Below, one piece after another: positions 56,049-63,959 of a stretch of 64,000 bases of DNA; position 1 is the stretch's first letter; every line of letters starts with the position of its first letter. The position numbers were made by a program, and so were the translations under genes. Below the pieces are notes generated by a model. That model made no database searches. It was not told the origin of the DNA and saw nothing but the letters and a program-made list of their open reading frames with translations. The DNA comes from Pseudomonas graminis (GTDB taxonomy: Bacteria > Pseudomonadota > Gammaproteobacteria > Pseudomonadales > Pseudomonadaceae): contig NZ_FOHW01000010.1 of NCBI RefSeq assembly GCF_900111735.1, positions 1 through 64,000 of the forward strand. The letters run 5' to 3'.

Positions 56049-57089
56049 ATGACCTCCCCTCGCGTGCGTCTGGGCGATTTGTCCGTAGGTTTCGTCCACA
56101 GCCTCGCCGACGCTGTTCACAATGAAGGCAAGGACCCGCAACCGCTGCTGCTGCAATACGGCCTGGATGCCGCGCGACTGGGAGAAGCCGGCGCCCGGCT
56201 GTCGATCCCGCGCTACATGCGCCTGGGCCATGGGGCCATTGAGCTGACCGGCGTGGCTGCCTTGGGACTGCGGATGGGTCAATCCAGTCGTTTGAGCCAC
56301 GCCGGGCTGGCCGGCATCACCGCAGCTCAGGCGCCGACCGTGCGTGAAGCGGCGCGCACGCTGATTCGTTTCGAACCGCTGTACGGCTCGAATTATCGCG
56401 GCCAGTCGAGCCTGCACGAAGACAGCAACGGCGCCTGGCTGCGCTTCTATTCCATCAGCCCGTACAACGACTACAACCGCTTCGTGGTGGATTCGATTCT
56501 CGGCGGCTGGCTGCATCAACTGTCGACCCTGAGCGGGACGACGTTGAGAGCCGAATGTCTGGAGATCGAGTTCGACGCCCCCGCCTACGCTGCTGAATAC
56601 GCCGCGCTCTGCGAGCAGCCCGTGAGTTTCGCCGCGGGCGTCAATCAGCTGCGCCTCAACCAGCAGCAGCTTGGCCTGCGCAATCCCGACCACGTGCCAA
56701 GTACCTGGCGGCACTTGCTGCAGGTGTGTGAACGGGAACTGGAGCAGCTCACGCGCACCCGCAGTCTGCGCGAGCGCATCACCCAATTGCTCGGGCCGTT
56801 GTTGAATGGAGGCCGTGAACCGGATCTCGAAGAAGTGGCTGCGCGACTGAAACTGCCGACCTGGACCCTGCGCCGCAAGCTGGCGGACGAGGGCACGCAG
56901 TTTCGTGCGATCCTCAATGACACCCGGCGCGACCTCGCCATGACCTACATCCGGGACACCGAACTGGCCTTTGGCGAAATCGCTTACTTGTTGGGATTTG
57001 CGTCGGCCGAAGCCTTTCAGCGGGCCTTCAAACGCTGGACCGAACAGACGCCCGGTGCGTTTCGTCGCAGCCAGCGCCAGTCGCTCTGA
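56049..57089 (+). CDS. AraC family transcriptional regulator
   Basis: A 346-residue regulator with the N-terminal arabinose-binding-like domain of the PF12625 type (PLLLQYGLDAARLGEAGARL; GVAALGLRMGQSSRLSHAGL) and a C-terminal AraC DNA-binding domain (VAARLKLPTWTLRRKLADEG; FGEIAYLLGFASAEAFQRAF). It lies three bases after the nitrilase-like gene, and control of that gene is a fair inference. The ligand is unknown. Confidence 0.9.
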   Translation: MTSPRVRLGDLSVGFVHSLADAVHNEGKDPQPLLLQYGLDAARLGEAGARLSIPRYMRLGHGAIELTGVAALGLRMGQSSRLSHAGLAGITAAQAPTVREAARTLIRFEPLYGSNYRGQSSLHEDSNGAWLRFYSISPYNDYNRFVVDSILGGWLHQLSTLSGTTLRAECLEIEFDAPAYAAEYAALCEQPVSFAAGVNQLRLNQQQLGLRNPDHVPSTWRHLLQVCERELEQLTRTRSLRERITQLLGPLLNGGREPDLEEVAARLKLPTWTLRRKLADEGTQFRAILNDTRRDLAMTYIRDTELAFGEIAYLLGFASAEAFQRAFKRWTEQTPGAFRRSQRQSL

Positions 57090-57108
57090 CTGGCAGCCGT
57101 GATTTTTC

Positions 57109-57195
57109 CTACAACTCGGTGGCGTCTTCTGCTGGTTCCAGCGGGTCCAATTCATACGCCTGGTATTCCAGCAGTTCTTCTTGGTACTCGTCCAT
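57109..57195 (-). CDS. Small acidic protein (28 residues)
   Basis: An acidic 28-residue frame (MDEYQEELLEYQAYELDPLE, then PAEDATEL) with GAGG eight bases before its ATG. The frame uses Pseudomonas-preferred codons and the strong ribosome site supports translation. It lies tail-to-tail with the AraC gene. Composition suggests a partner-binding or helical peptide; no function is known. It is below normal annotation length limits, so absence from databases would not be evidence against it. Confidence 0.55.
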   Translation of the reverse strand: MDEYQEELLEYQAYELDPLEPAEDATEL

Positions 57196-57441
57196 TTTCG
57201 CGCCCTCGTGGCGGGTTCTTGTGATCGATGGGGTTCTTGTGTCGCTGAGTCATTCAGCTGCAGATTCACTGACTACGAACCCAACCCTAAAGTGCCCTCA
57301 TGAACAAAAAATGAAGGGCCGTTGAACACTAGACGCGCGCGGATAAACGGCGACGGCCCTAGTGATTGTTAGCCTGGCCTGGGTCTGGCAGTTCGTTTTT
57401 TCCTGACTGTCAGTTTTTTGAGCGATGACGGGGTAGCCCAC

Positions 57442-57469
57442 TTGACGTCCACGCCATGTTCGCCATAGT
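57442..57469 (+). promoter_or_regulatory. Probable sigma-70 promoter for the ilvA leader
   Basis: TTGACG (57442-57447) and CATAGT (57464-57469) are separated by 16 bases. The implied transcription start, near 57476, is only a few bases before the leader ATG at 57479. Confidence 0.55.
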
Positions 57470-57478
57470 CTCGACGCC

Positions 57479-57544
57479 ATGAACGCATCCCAGCATTTCT
57501 TCGGCCAGATAATTATTACCGCCATTCCAGTCATGGCGGGTTAG
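57479..57544 (+). CDS. ilvA leader peptide with an isoleucine run
   Basis: A 21-residue frame contains the codons ATA ATT ATT ACC GCC ATT (Ile-Ile-Ile-Thr-Ala-Ile) at about 57509-57526 and stops with TAG at 57542-57544. There is no Shine-Dalgarno site, consistent with a leaderless transcript from the promoter just upstream. Position before an overlapping terminator and then ilvA, the first enzyme of isoleucine synthesis, identifies it as an attenuation leader. Four of 21 residues are Ile, including the rare codon ATA. Confidence 0.72.
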   Translation: MNASQHFFGQIIITAIPVMAG

Positions 57545-57584
57545 CCGACGTTTGCACCCAACCCGCCCTAGAGGCGGGTTTTTT
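57535..57584 (+). terminator. Attenuator: alternative antiterminator/terminator hairpins before ilvA
   Basis: AACCCGCC (57560-57567) can pair with GGCGGGTT at 57573-57580, followed by TTTTTT, a terminator. The same segment can pair instead with an identical GGCGGGTT at 57535-57542, which overlaps the leader stop codon. A ribosome stalled at the Ile codons leaves the first GGCGGGTT free and blocks the terminator; one that reaches the stop covers it and lets the terminator form. Confidence 0.75.
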
Positions 57585-57625
57585 CTCTCTGTCTCCCGGG
57601 CCAAAAACCACATCAGGAGCCAGAC

Positions 57626-57703
57626 ATGATCATTCGCCCTTCCCTCGCCTTCTTCGTCGACCGCCTGATCCTCCCAAGCCTGCCGACGAGGCCCACACGA
57701 TGA
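57626..57703 (+). CDS. Short upstream frame coupled to ilvA (25 residues)
   Basis: A frame for 25 residues (MIIRPSLAFFVDRLILPSLP, then TRPTR) has AGGAG at good spacing and overlaps the ilvA start by ATGA. It lies after the attenuator. It could be a coupling peptide, or an artefact of ilvA's 5-prime region; ilvA also has GAGG eight bases before its own ATG. Confidence 0.4.
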   Translation: MIIRPSLAFFVDRLILPSLPTRPTR

Positions 57704-59253
57704 GTCAGACGCCAGCCTACTCGATCGCTCAGGGCGACCTGCTCAATCACTACGTCAAAAAGATCCTCAACTCCCGCGTGTACGACGTTGCCGTGGAAAC
57801 CCCGCTGCACGCCGCCCGCCAGCTTTCCGCGCGCCTGGGCAACAACGTGCTGCTCAAGCGCGAAGACTTGCAGCCGGTGTACTCCTTCAAGATTCGTGGC
57901 GCGTACAACAAGCTGGCGCAGCTGAGCCCGGAAGAACTGGCGCGCGGCGTGGTGACGGCATCGGCGGGCAACCACGCCCAGGGCCTGGCGCTGGCAGCGA
58001 AGACCCTAGGAGTGGCGGCCACCATCGTGATGCCGAAGACCACCCCAGAGATCAAAGTCGAAGGCGTGCGCTCCCGGGGCGGAAAAGTCGTACTCCATGG
58101 CGACTCGTTTCCCGAGGCGCTGGCGTATTCGCTGAAGCTGGTTGAGGAACACGGCTACGTCTACGTTCATCCGTACGACGACCCCGACACCATCGCCGGG
58201 CAAGGCACGGTGGCGATGGAAATCCTGCGTCAGCATCAGGGGCCACTGGATGCGATCTTCGTCCCGGTCGGCGGCGGCGGACTGATCGCCGGCATCGCGG
58301 CGTACGTGAAATACCTGCGCCCGGAGATCAAGGTGATCGGCGTCGAGCCGGATGACTCCAATTGCCTGCAACAGGCCATGGCCTACGGCGAGCGCGTGGT
58401 GCTGCAACAGGTCGGGCTGTTCGCAGATGGCGTGGCCGTGGCGCAGATCGGTCAGTACACCTTCGAGATCTGCAAGGATTACGTCGACGAGGTGATCACC
58501 GTCAGCACTGACGAGATTTGCGCGGCGATCAAGGACATTTACGACGACACCCGCTCAATCACCGAACCCTCCGGCGCCCTAGGCGTGGCCGGGATCAAGA
58601 AGTACACCGAACAGTACGAAGTCACCGGACAGACCTTCGTCGCCATCGACTCCGGCGCCAACGTCAACTTCGACCGCCTGCGCCATGTGGCCGAGCGCGC
58701 CGAACTGGGCGAAGGCCGCGAGGCAATCATTGCCGTGACCATTCCGGAACAGGCGGGCAGCTTCAAGGCGTTCTGCGAAGCCATCGGCAAACGCCAGATC
58801 ACCGAATTCAATTACCGCTACCACACCGACCGCGAGGCGCACATCTTCGTCGGCGTGCAGACCCACCCCGACACCGACCCTCGCAAGGCCCTGATCGCGA
58901 GTCTGACGGCACAGGGTTTCCCGGTGCTGGACCTGACCGACAACGAACTGGCCAAGCTGCACCTTCGGCACATGGTCGGCGGGCATTCGGAGCGGGTCAG
59001 CGATGAGGTGGTGCTGCGCTTTGAATTCCCGGAGCGGCCGGGTGCGCTGTTCAATTTCCTGAACAAGCTGGGCGGGAAATGGAATATTTCGATGTTTCAT
59101 TACCGTAATCACGGCGCGGCGGATGGCCGAGTGGTGGCGGGGTTGGTGGTGCCGGAAGATGAGCGGCATCTAGTGCCGCAGGCGCTGGCAGAGATTGGTT
59201 ACCCGTATTGGGACGAGACCAAGAACCCGGCTTACAAGCTGTTTTTGGGGTGA
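57700..59253 (+). CDS. ilvA: Biosynthetic threonine ammonia-lyase (threonine deaminase)
   Basis: A 517-residue enzyme that converts threonine to 2-oxobutanoate, the first step to isoleucine. The PLP lysine is in YSFKIRGAYNK (about residue 69), the tetraglycine phosphate loop in PVGGGGLIAG, and the C-terminus carries the two ACT-like regulatory domains (IIAVTIPEQAGSFKAFCEAI; LRFEFPERPGALFNFLNKLG) found in the isoleucine-inhibited biosynthetic form. Expression is probably controlled by the leader and attenuator directly upstream. It is monocistronic, followed by REPs. Confidence 0.96.
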   Translation: MSQTPAYSIAQGDLLNHYVKKILNSRVYDVAVETPLHAARQLSARLGNNVLLKREDLQPVYSFKIRGAYNKLAQLSPEELARGVVTASAGNHAQGLALAAKTLGVAATIVMPKTTPEIKVEGVRSRGGKVVLHGDSFPEALAYSLKLVEEHGYVYVHPYDDPDTIAGQGTVAMEILRQHQGPLDAIFVPVGGGGLIAGIAAYVKYLRPEIKVIGVEPDDSNCLQQAMAYGERVVLQQVGLFADGVAVAQIGQYTFEICKDYVDEVITVSTDEICAAIKDIYDDTRSITEPSGALGVAGIKKYTEQYEVTGQTFVAIDSGANVNFDRLRHVAERAELGEGREAIIAVTIPEQAGSFKAFCEAIGKRQITEFNYRYHTDREAHIFVGVQTHPDTDPRKALIASLTAQGFPVLDLTDNELAKLHLRHMVGGHSERVSDEVVLRFEFPERPGALFNFLNKLGGKWNISMFHYRNHGAADGRVVAGLVVPEDERHLVPQALAEIGYPYWDETKNPAYKLFLG

Positions 59254-59300
59254 GCTCCGAAGACTGACACTGCTGACTTCAGCGGTTCATGCCCGGGACT

Positions 59301-59517
59301 GTAGGAGCGAGGCTTGTCCCGCGATCTGCCGGGAACCGGCAGCAATACCGTGCATGCGGTCTCCGGACTGAAAAAGCAAGGTCGCTCATGGGCTGCCGCT
59401 TCGCGCCAGATCGCGGGACAAGCCACGCTCCTACAGGATCAACAGCGGCGGCGACATGGACCGGCTGCTACGCCTCAAACACCGCCCAGATCGCGGGACA
59501 AGCCACGCGCCTACAGG
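59301..59517. repeat. Three REP palindromes of a second family
   Basis: GTAGGAGCGAGGCTTGTCCC (59301-59325) and inverted partners CAGATCGCGGGACAAGCCACGCTCCTACAGG at 59407-59436 and 59486-59517 fill the gap between ilvA and the DUF2242 gene. The core differs from the GGACCGGCTTTAGCC family elsewhere in the window. Confidence 0.85.
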
Positions 59518-59519
59518 GT

Positions 59520-60407
59520 TCACTGCGCTGGCGTTGACTCAGCCGCTGGCGCAGCGCTCGGCTCGGTGGTGGTTGCTGGCGCAGGCGTTGTGGCTGGCGC
59601 AGCCTCGGCAGGCGTCGCCGTTTCGGCCTTCAACGGTTCCGGCTCGGCAGGTGCAGGCATCGGTTCGCTGCCTTGCTCGGCGGCGGCCGCAGGCTGAGTC
59701 GCAGGGGTCGCCAATGGCGCTGGTGCCACGGGCGTAGCGGCTGCTGGCGTGGCAGGTGCAACTGCAGCAGGTGCAGCGGCCGGCGTTTGCTCCGTCAACG
59801 CCACCGGTTTGCCCGGTACCGGCTCGGGCATGCCCAGGTCGGTTTTGGGCTTTTCTTCAATGTGCGCGGCCTTCTTCAGTTCGGGCGGCAGGAAGTTTTC
59901 CACCAGCGCGAAGAACCGATCATAGAACTTGGGCGACGCCACGGTTTCACTGGCGACCTTGACCATCGAGTCGTCGGTCGAACCAATCGGCATCGACAAC
60001 GAACCCAGCACGCCTACCCCCAGGCTCGCGGAGTTGTTGACCTTTTTCAACGCATAGCGATCCTGCAGCGCGTTGGCGAACATCGTGGTCCGCTTGTCGG
60101 CACTGCCGTCCGGCGCGCACACCACGTTGAAGCTGATCTCCATGTGGGTTTCGCCGGTCTGCTGAAAGCTTTTATGGCCGCTGATCACTTTAGGATCGCT
60201 GCTGGTGATGATGTAGCCCTGACTCAGGAGCGCCCGTCGGGCCGCTTCGCAGGTGGCTGCATCCGAGACCGGATAGTTGCGGGAGAACGTCCCGGCATCG
60301 TCGAAATTCTCATGCTCATAGACCGTCGGTTTCTTCGACGAGCAGCCTGCGGCAGCCAGCAGGGTGATCACCCAGCATGCGGTACGAAAGCTCAGTAATT
60401 TAGGCAT
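59520..60407 (-). CDS. DUF2242 lipoprotein with a Pro/Ala-rich tail
   Basis: A 295-residue lipoprotein: signal peptide ending in lipobox AAGC (Cys about residue 22, +2 Ser, outer-membrane type), a globular DUF2242 domain (DAATCEAARRALLSQGYIIT; VVCAPDGSADKRTTMFANAL) to about residue 190, and an about 95-residue tail made almost only of Ala, Pro, Thr and Glu. The tail probably spans the periplasm or cell wall. The start at 60407 is chosen by the signal peptide. Its function is not known. Confidence 0.82.
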   Translation of the reverse strand: MPKLLSFRTACWVITLLAAAGCSSKKPTVYEHENFDDAGTFSRNYPVSDAATCEAARRALLSQGYIITSSDPKVISGHKSFQQTGETHMEISFNVVCAPDGSADKRTTMFANALQDRYALKKVNNSASLGVGVLGSLSMPIGSTDDSMVKVASETVASPKFYDRFFALVENFLPPELKKAAHIEEKPKTDLGMPEPVPGKPVALTEQTPAAAPAAVAPATPAAATPVAPAPLATPATQPAAAAEQGSEPMPAPAEPEPLKAETATPAEAAPATTPAPATTTEPSAAPAAESTPAQ

Positions 60408-60668
60408 CAAACATCCTGGGGCAATTGGTCGACTGAAAGTGGACCGGAGAAAACGCCGGTAAGTCTGCAACAAGCCTGCCATGGGATCAACGCAGAGTTT
60501 GCAACCGTGTGGATACATCGAGAGGGTAACGGTGCACGGGGCCTGCTCCATTGGGCCTCTCAGGGAGGCGCAGGTTGCGCTGATCAGACAGCAACAGGAT
60601 CGGAAAAGTCGGCACGCCGGGCCTGGCGTCGATCAGTCGACGGCTCGCGGCCCGGCATGCCCTGTGCC

Positions 60669-61934
60669 TCAGACCTCGCCGTGCACCAGTTTTACGCCGA
60701 GGAATTCCAGCGCCCGCCAGTAGCCGGGGTAGGTTTTGCCGACGCATTCCGGATCCTGAATCCGCACGCCTGCCACCTTCAGACCCGCCAGCGCGAAACA
60801 CATGGCGATGCGGTGGTCGGAATGGGTGTTGATCAGGGCGTGGCTGCTGGTGCCCGCCAGACTCGGATCAGCGGCAACCAGCAGATCATCCCCTTCTACC
60901 GAGGCCAGCCCGGCCCGGACCTGATTCAGGCCATCGTGCAACGCCTGAACACGGTCGCACTCCTTGACCCGCAGGTTGGCCAGATCGACGAAGCGCACAG
61001 GCGTCTCGTTGAAGGCCGCCAGCACCGCCAGCGTAGGAATCGCGTCCTGCATCTGTGAGCCATTGATGACCGCAGGCATCTTCGGAAACTGCGCAATCAC
61101 TTCCATTGCCCTGGCGTCTGGCTGCGTGAACGCCTCCCCCGCTACGCCCAGGTCGATCTTGCCCCCGGTCAGCGCCTCGGCGGCCCACAGATAGGTCGCC
61201 GCCGAAGCATCGGGCTCGATCTGATAATCGCAAGCGGTGTAACCCGTCGGCGCAACGCGCCACAACGCGTCATCCAGCACCTCGACCTCGGCACCGAACG
61301 CGCGCATGCAGGCGACGGTCAGGTCGATGTAACCGCGGGCGCCGATCTCCTTGCCGGTCAGCGCCACTTCAATCGGCGCATCGCCACAGGCCGCCACCAT
61401 CAACAGCGCAGAGACGTACTGACTCGACAGGCCACCGTCGATTTCGAAGCGTGTGGCGGTGATCGAACCCGTCCCGTGCACCAAGACCGGAGGGCAACCG
61501 GTGGCGCTTTCAGCGTTCAGGCCGCCTTTGCGCAATGCCTCCAGCAACGGGCCAATCGGGCGTTTCTGCATGTAGTGATCGCCGTCCAGTGTGACGCTGC
61601 CATTCACCGTACAGACTGCCGCTGTGAGGAATCGCACCGCCGTCCCGGCATTGCCGAGGAACAACGCGTCCTGGGGCGCCTCGAGGTGACCGCTGCTGGT
61701 CACGACGAAGCTGGTGTCGTCTGGCTCGTCGATGGTCACACCCATCTGCCGCAAAGCGTTGGACATGTGCCGGGTGTCGTCGCTTTTAAGCGCGCCACGC
61801 AGGTGGCTGGTGCCCTTGGCGAGTGCAGCCAGGAGCAGCGCGCGGTTGGTGATGGACTTCGAGCCGGGCGGCGACACATGGCCCGTCAGCGGTACGCCCG
61901 GCGGGATGACAGTGATGGTTTGGTTCATGCCCAT
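60669..61934 (-). CDS. aroA: 3-phosphoshikimate 1-carboxyvinyltransferase (EPSP synthase), stand-alone type
   Basis: A 421-residue EPSP synthase of the shikimate pathway. PPGSKSITNRALLLAALAKG carries the PEP-binding Lys and Ser-Ile, and DGDHYMQKRPIGPLLEAL, IEPDASAATYLWAAEAL, VKECDRVQAL and NTHSDHRIAMCFALAG supply the remaining contacts. In the glyphosate-contact loop LFLGNAGTAVRFLTAA the Pro101 of E. coli is Phe102. GGAG nine bases before 61934 sets the start. Many pseudomonads carry AroA fused to TyrA; this copy is free-standing, so it may be an additional enzyme. It is followed by the DUF2242 gene. Confidence 0.88.
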   Translation of the reverse strand: MGMNQTITVIPPGVPLTGHVSPPGSKSITNRALLLAALAKGTSHLRGALKSDDTRHMSNALRQMGVTIDEPDDTSFVVTSSGHLEAPQDALFLGNAGTAVRFLTAAVCTVNGSVTLDGDHYMQKRPIGPLLEALRKGGLNAESATGCPPVLVHGTGSITATRFEIDGGLSSQYVSALLMVAACGDAPIEVALTGKEIGARGYIDLTVACMRAFGAEVEVLDDALWRVAPTGYTACDYQIEPDASAATYLWAAEALTGGKIDLGVAGEAFTQPDARAMEVIAQFPKMPAVINGSQMQDAIPTLAVLAAFNETPVRFVDLANLRVKECDRVQALHDGLNQVRAGLASVEGDDLLVAADPSLAGTSSHALINTHSDHRIAMCFALAGLKVAGVRIQDPECVGKTYPGYWRALEFLGVKLVHGEV

Positions 61935-62063
61935 GGTCCAGCTCTCCAAATTCGAAATCAGGCACCGCACAGCGCCGTGTTAACAGCCGGCGATCATGGC
62001 ATTTATCGCCGAGCTCTGCAGCATCCAGCGCGACAGGCGACGCTTTCACCAAATCGCAGGCAC

Positions 62064-62089
62064 AAAAAAAGCGATCCTGGGATCGCTTT
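62064..62089 (-). terminator. Terminator after the tRNA cluster
   Basis: On the minus strand AAAGCGATCC (62068-62077) pairs with GGATCGCTTT (62080-62089), and on that strand the hairpin is followed by seven T. It ends the minus-strand tRNA genes. Confidence 0.85.
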
Positions 62090-62130
62090 CTCTGTTGCTT
62101 CAAGGAGTTCAAGGGCCTCGAAGCGATGTA

Positions 62131-62207
62131 TGGCGCAGCGGACGGGACTCGAACCCGCGACCCCCGGCGTGACAGGCCGGTATTCTAACCGACTGAACTA
62201 CCGCTGC
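62131..62207 (-). tRNA. tRNA-Asp (GTC), copy 1
   Basis: A complete cloverleaf of 77 bases with encoded CCA: acceptor GCAGCGG pairs with CCGCTGC, anticodon loop CTGTCAC gives GTC, and the T arm is GGTTCGAGTC. It differs from E. coli tRNA-Asp at few positions. Confidence 0.97.
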
Positions 62208-62329
62208 TTGTCGCACAGACTTTCATCTGCTTAACGCTGTTGAAACCGACCCTTGGGCCTGCTTCGTGAAACACTGACTGAAAACCCTGGTTTTCAATCT
62301 CAAACCGGGAAAACCCGATTCGGAAAATA

Positions 62330-62406
62330 TGGCGCAGCGGACGGGACTCGAACCCGCGACCCCCGGCGTGACAGGCCGGTATTCTAACCGACTGAACTAC
62401 CGCTGC
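62330..62406 (-). tRNA. tRNA-Asp (GTC), copy 2
   Basis: Identical in sequence to the copy at 62131-62207, including the encoded CCA. The spacer between them is about 120 bases. Confidence 0.97.
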
Positions 62407-62489
62407 GCATTGCGTGGACTTTCGTCCTGCTGAATCTCAGTAACATTCAACACGTACAGCGTCTGTGGCAGCTTTGAAGCACTCAACGA

Positions 62490-62565
62490 TGGTGGGTGAT
62501 GACGGGATCGAACCGCCGACCCTCTGCTTGTAAGGCAGATGCTCTCCCGGCTGAGCTAATCACCC
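62490..62565 (-). tRNA. tRNA-Val (TAC)
   Basis: A 76-base cloverleaf with encoded CCA; acceptor GGGTGAT pairs with ATCACCC, anticodon loop CTTACAA gives TAC. It heads the cluster of three minus-strand tRNAs. Confidence 0.97.
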
Positions 62566-62682
62566 TTGCTTCGCTGAGGCCGCGAAATTTACGCAGGTGA
62601 CGAACCTAAGTCAATAGCCTGCTTGAAGTTTTTTTCAAAAACGCCATTTTTTGCAGCAAGCACGAAGCTGCACATCAGAAAC

Positions 62683-62709
62683 AAAAAAGCGAGCCCCAAG
62701 GCTCGCTTT
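62683..62709 (-). terminator. metZ terminator
   Basis: On the minus strand AAAGCGAGCC and GGCTCGCTTT form a 10-bp stem with a four-base loop followed by six T, 18 bases beyond the metZ stop. Confidence 0.9.
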
Positions 62710-62726
62710 CGTGTCAAACACCTTGC

Positions 62727-63938
62727 CTACAAGGCAGCCAGACCCCGCGCGAGATCCGCCTGCAGGTCAGCGACGTCTTCCAGACCTACCGCCACGCGAA
62801 TCAGGCTGTCACGAATGCCGGCCGCCTCACGCTCTTGCGGAGACAGCCGACCGTGGGACGTGGTGCTCGGATGGGTAATGGTGGTCTTGGTGTCGCCCAG
62901 GTTCGCGGTGATCGAGATCAATCGCGTGGCATCGATGAAGCGCCATGCGCCGTCCTTCCCGCCCTTCACTTCAAAGCTCACCACCGCGCCAAACGCTTTC
63001 TGCTGACGCTTGGCCAGTCCATGCTGCGGATGGCTCTCGAGACCGGAGTAATGCACCTTCTCGATGCCCTCCTGCTGCTCAAGCCACTGCGCCAGTTCAA
63101 GGGCGCTCTGGCAATGGGCACGCATGCGGATGTTCAGCGTCTCGAGCCCCTTGAGGAACAGCCAGGCGTTGAACGGGCTCAGGCTCGGGCCCGCGGTGCG
63201 CAGGAAGCCGACGACTTCTTTCATCAGCTCGCTACGACCGACCACCACGCCACCCATGGCGCGGCCTTGTCCGTCGATGAACTTGGTCGCCGAGTGCACG
63301 ACTACGTCCGCACCCATGCGCAGCGGTTGCTGCAGCGCCGGTGTGCAGAAGCAGTTGTCGACCACCAGCAGCACGCCCTTGGCGTGGGCGATTTCCGCCA
63401 GCCCGCTGATGTCGACCAACTCCGCCAACGGATTGGAAGGCGATTCGACGAACAGCATTTTGGTGTTCGGCTTGATCGCCGCGTCCCAGCCGGACAATTC
63501 GGCAAGGGGGACGTAATCGACCTCGACCCCGAAGCGCTTGAAGTACTTTTCAAACAGGCTGATGGTCGAACCGAATACGCTTTTCGACACCAGTACATGG
63601 TCGCCGGCGCTGCAGAAGCTCATCACCGTGGCGAGGATGGCGGACATCCCGGTGGACGTCGCGACCGCCTGCTCGCCGCCTTCCAGCGCAGCCATGCGCT
63701 CTTCGAACGAAGCGACGGTCGGGTTGGTGTAGCGCGAATAGACGTTGCCGGGGATCTCACCGGCAAAGGTCGCGGCCGCCTCGGCTGCCGTGCGGAACAC
63801 GTAGCTGGACGTGAAAAACAGTGGATCGCTGTGCTCGCGTTCCGGCGTGCGGTGCTGACCGGCACGAACCGCGAGGGTGTCGAAACCGACGCCCTCGAGA
63901 TCGCTGTCCAGTCGACCGGCATCCCATTCCTGAGTCAT
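62727..63938 (-). CDS. metZ: O-succinylhomoserine sulfhydrylase
   Basis: A 403-residue Cys/Met-metabolism PLP enzyme that makes homocysteine directly from O-succinylhomoserine and sulfide. The PLP lysine is in VHSATKFIDGQGRAMGG; YSRYTNPTV and GMSAILATVMS are substrate/cofactor segments. In pseudomonads metZ follows purF, as it does here. A terminator lies 18 bases beyond the stop. Confidence 0.95.
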   Translation of the reverse strand: MTQEWDAGRLDSDLEGVGFDTLAVRAGQHRTPEREHSDPLFFTSSYVFRTAAEAAATFAGEIPGNVYSRYTNPTVASFEERMAALEGGEQAVATSTGMSAILATVMSFCSAGDHVLVSKSVFGSTISLFEKYFKRFGVEVDYVPLAELSGWDAAIKPNTKMLFVESPSNPLAELVDISGLAEIAHAKGVLLVVDNCFCTPALQQPLRMGADVVVHSATKFIDGQGRAMGGVVVGRSELMKEVVGFLRTAGPSLSPFNAWLFLKGLETLNIRMRAHCQSALELAQWLEQQEGIEKVHYSGLESHPQHGLAKRQQKAFGAVVSFEVKGGKDGAWRFIDATRLISITANLGDTKTTITHPSTTSHGRLSPQEREAAGIRDSLIRVAVGLEDVADLQADLARGLAAL

Positions 63939-63959
63939 GCCGCCTGCTCCTTGTCTGGA

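Noticed and set aside
55089..57269. A 726-residue minus-strand frame
   Set aside because: It lies opposite the nitrilase-like and AraC genes and resembles no known protein.
57298..57440. Riboswitch or sRNA upstream of the ilvA promoter
   Set aside because: There is an AGGGCCGT...ACGGCCCT inverted repeat (57314-57360) and short T runs, but no recognisable aptamer and no clear transcript direction.
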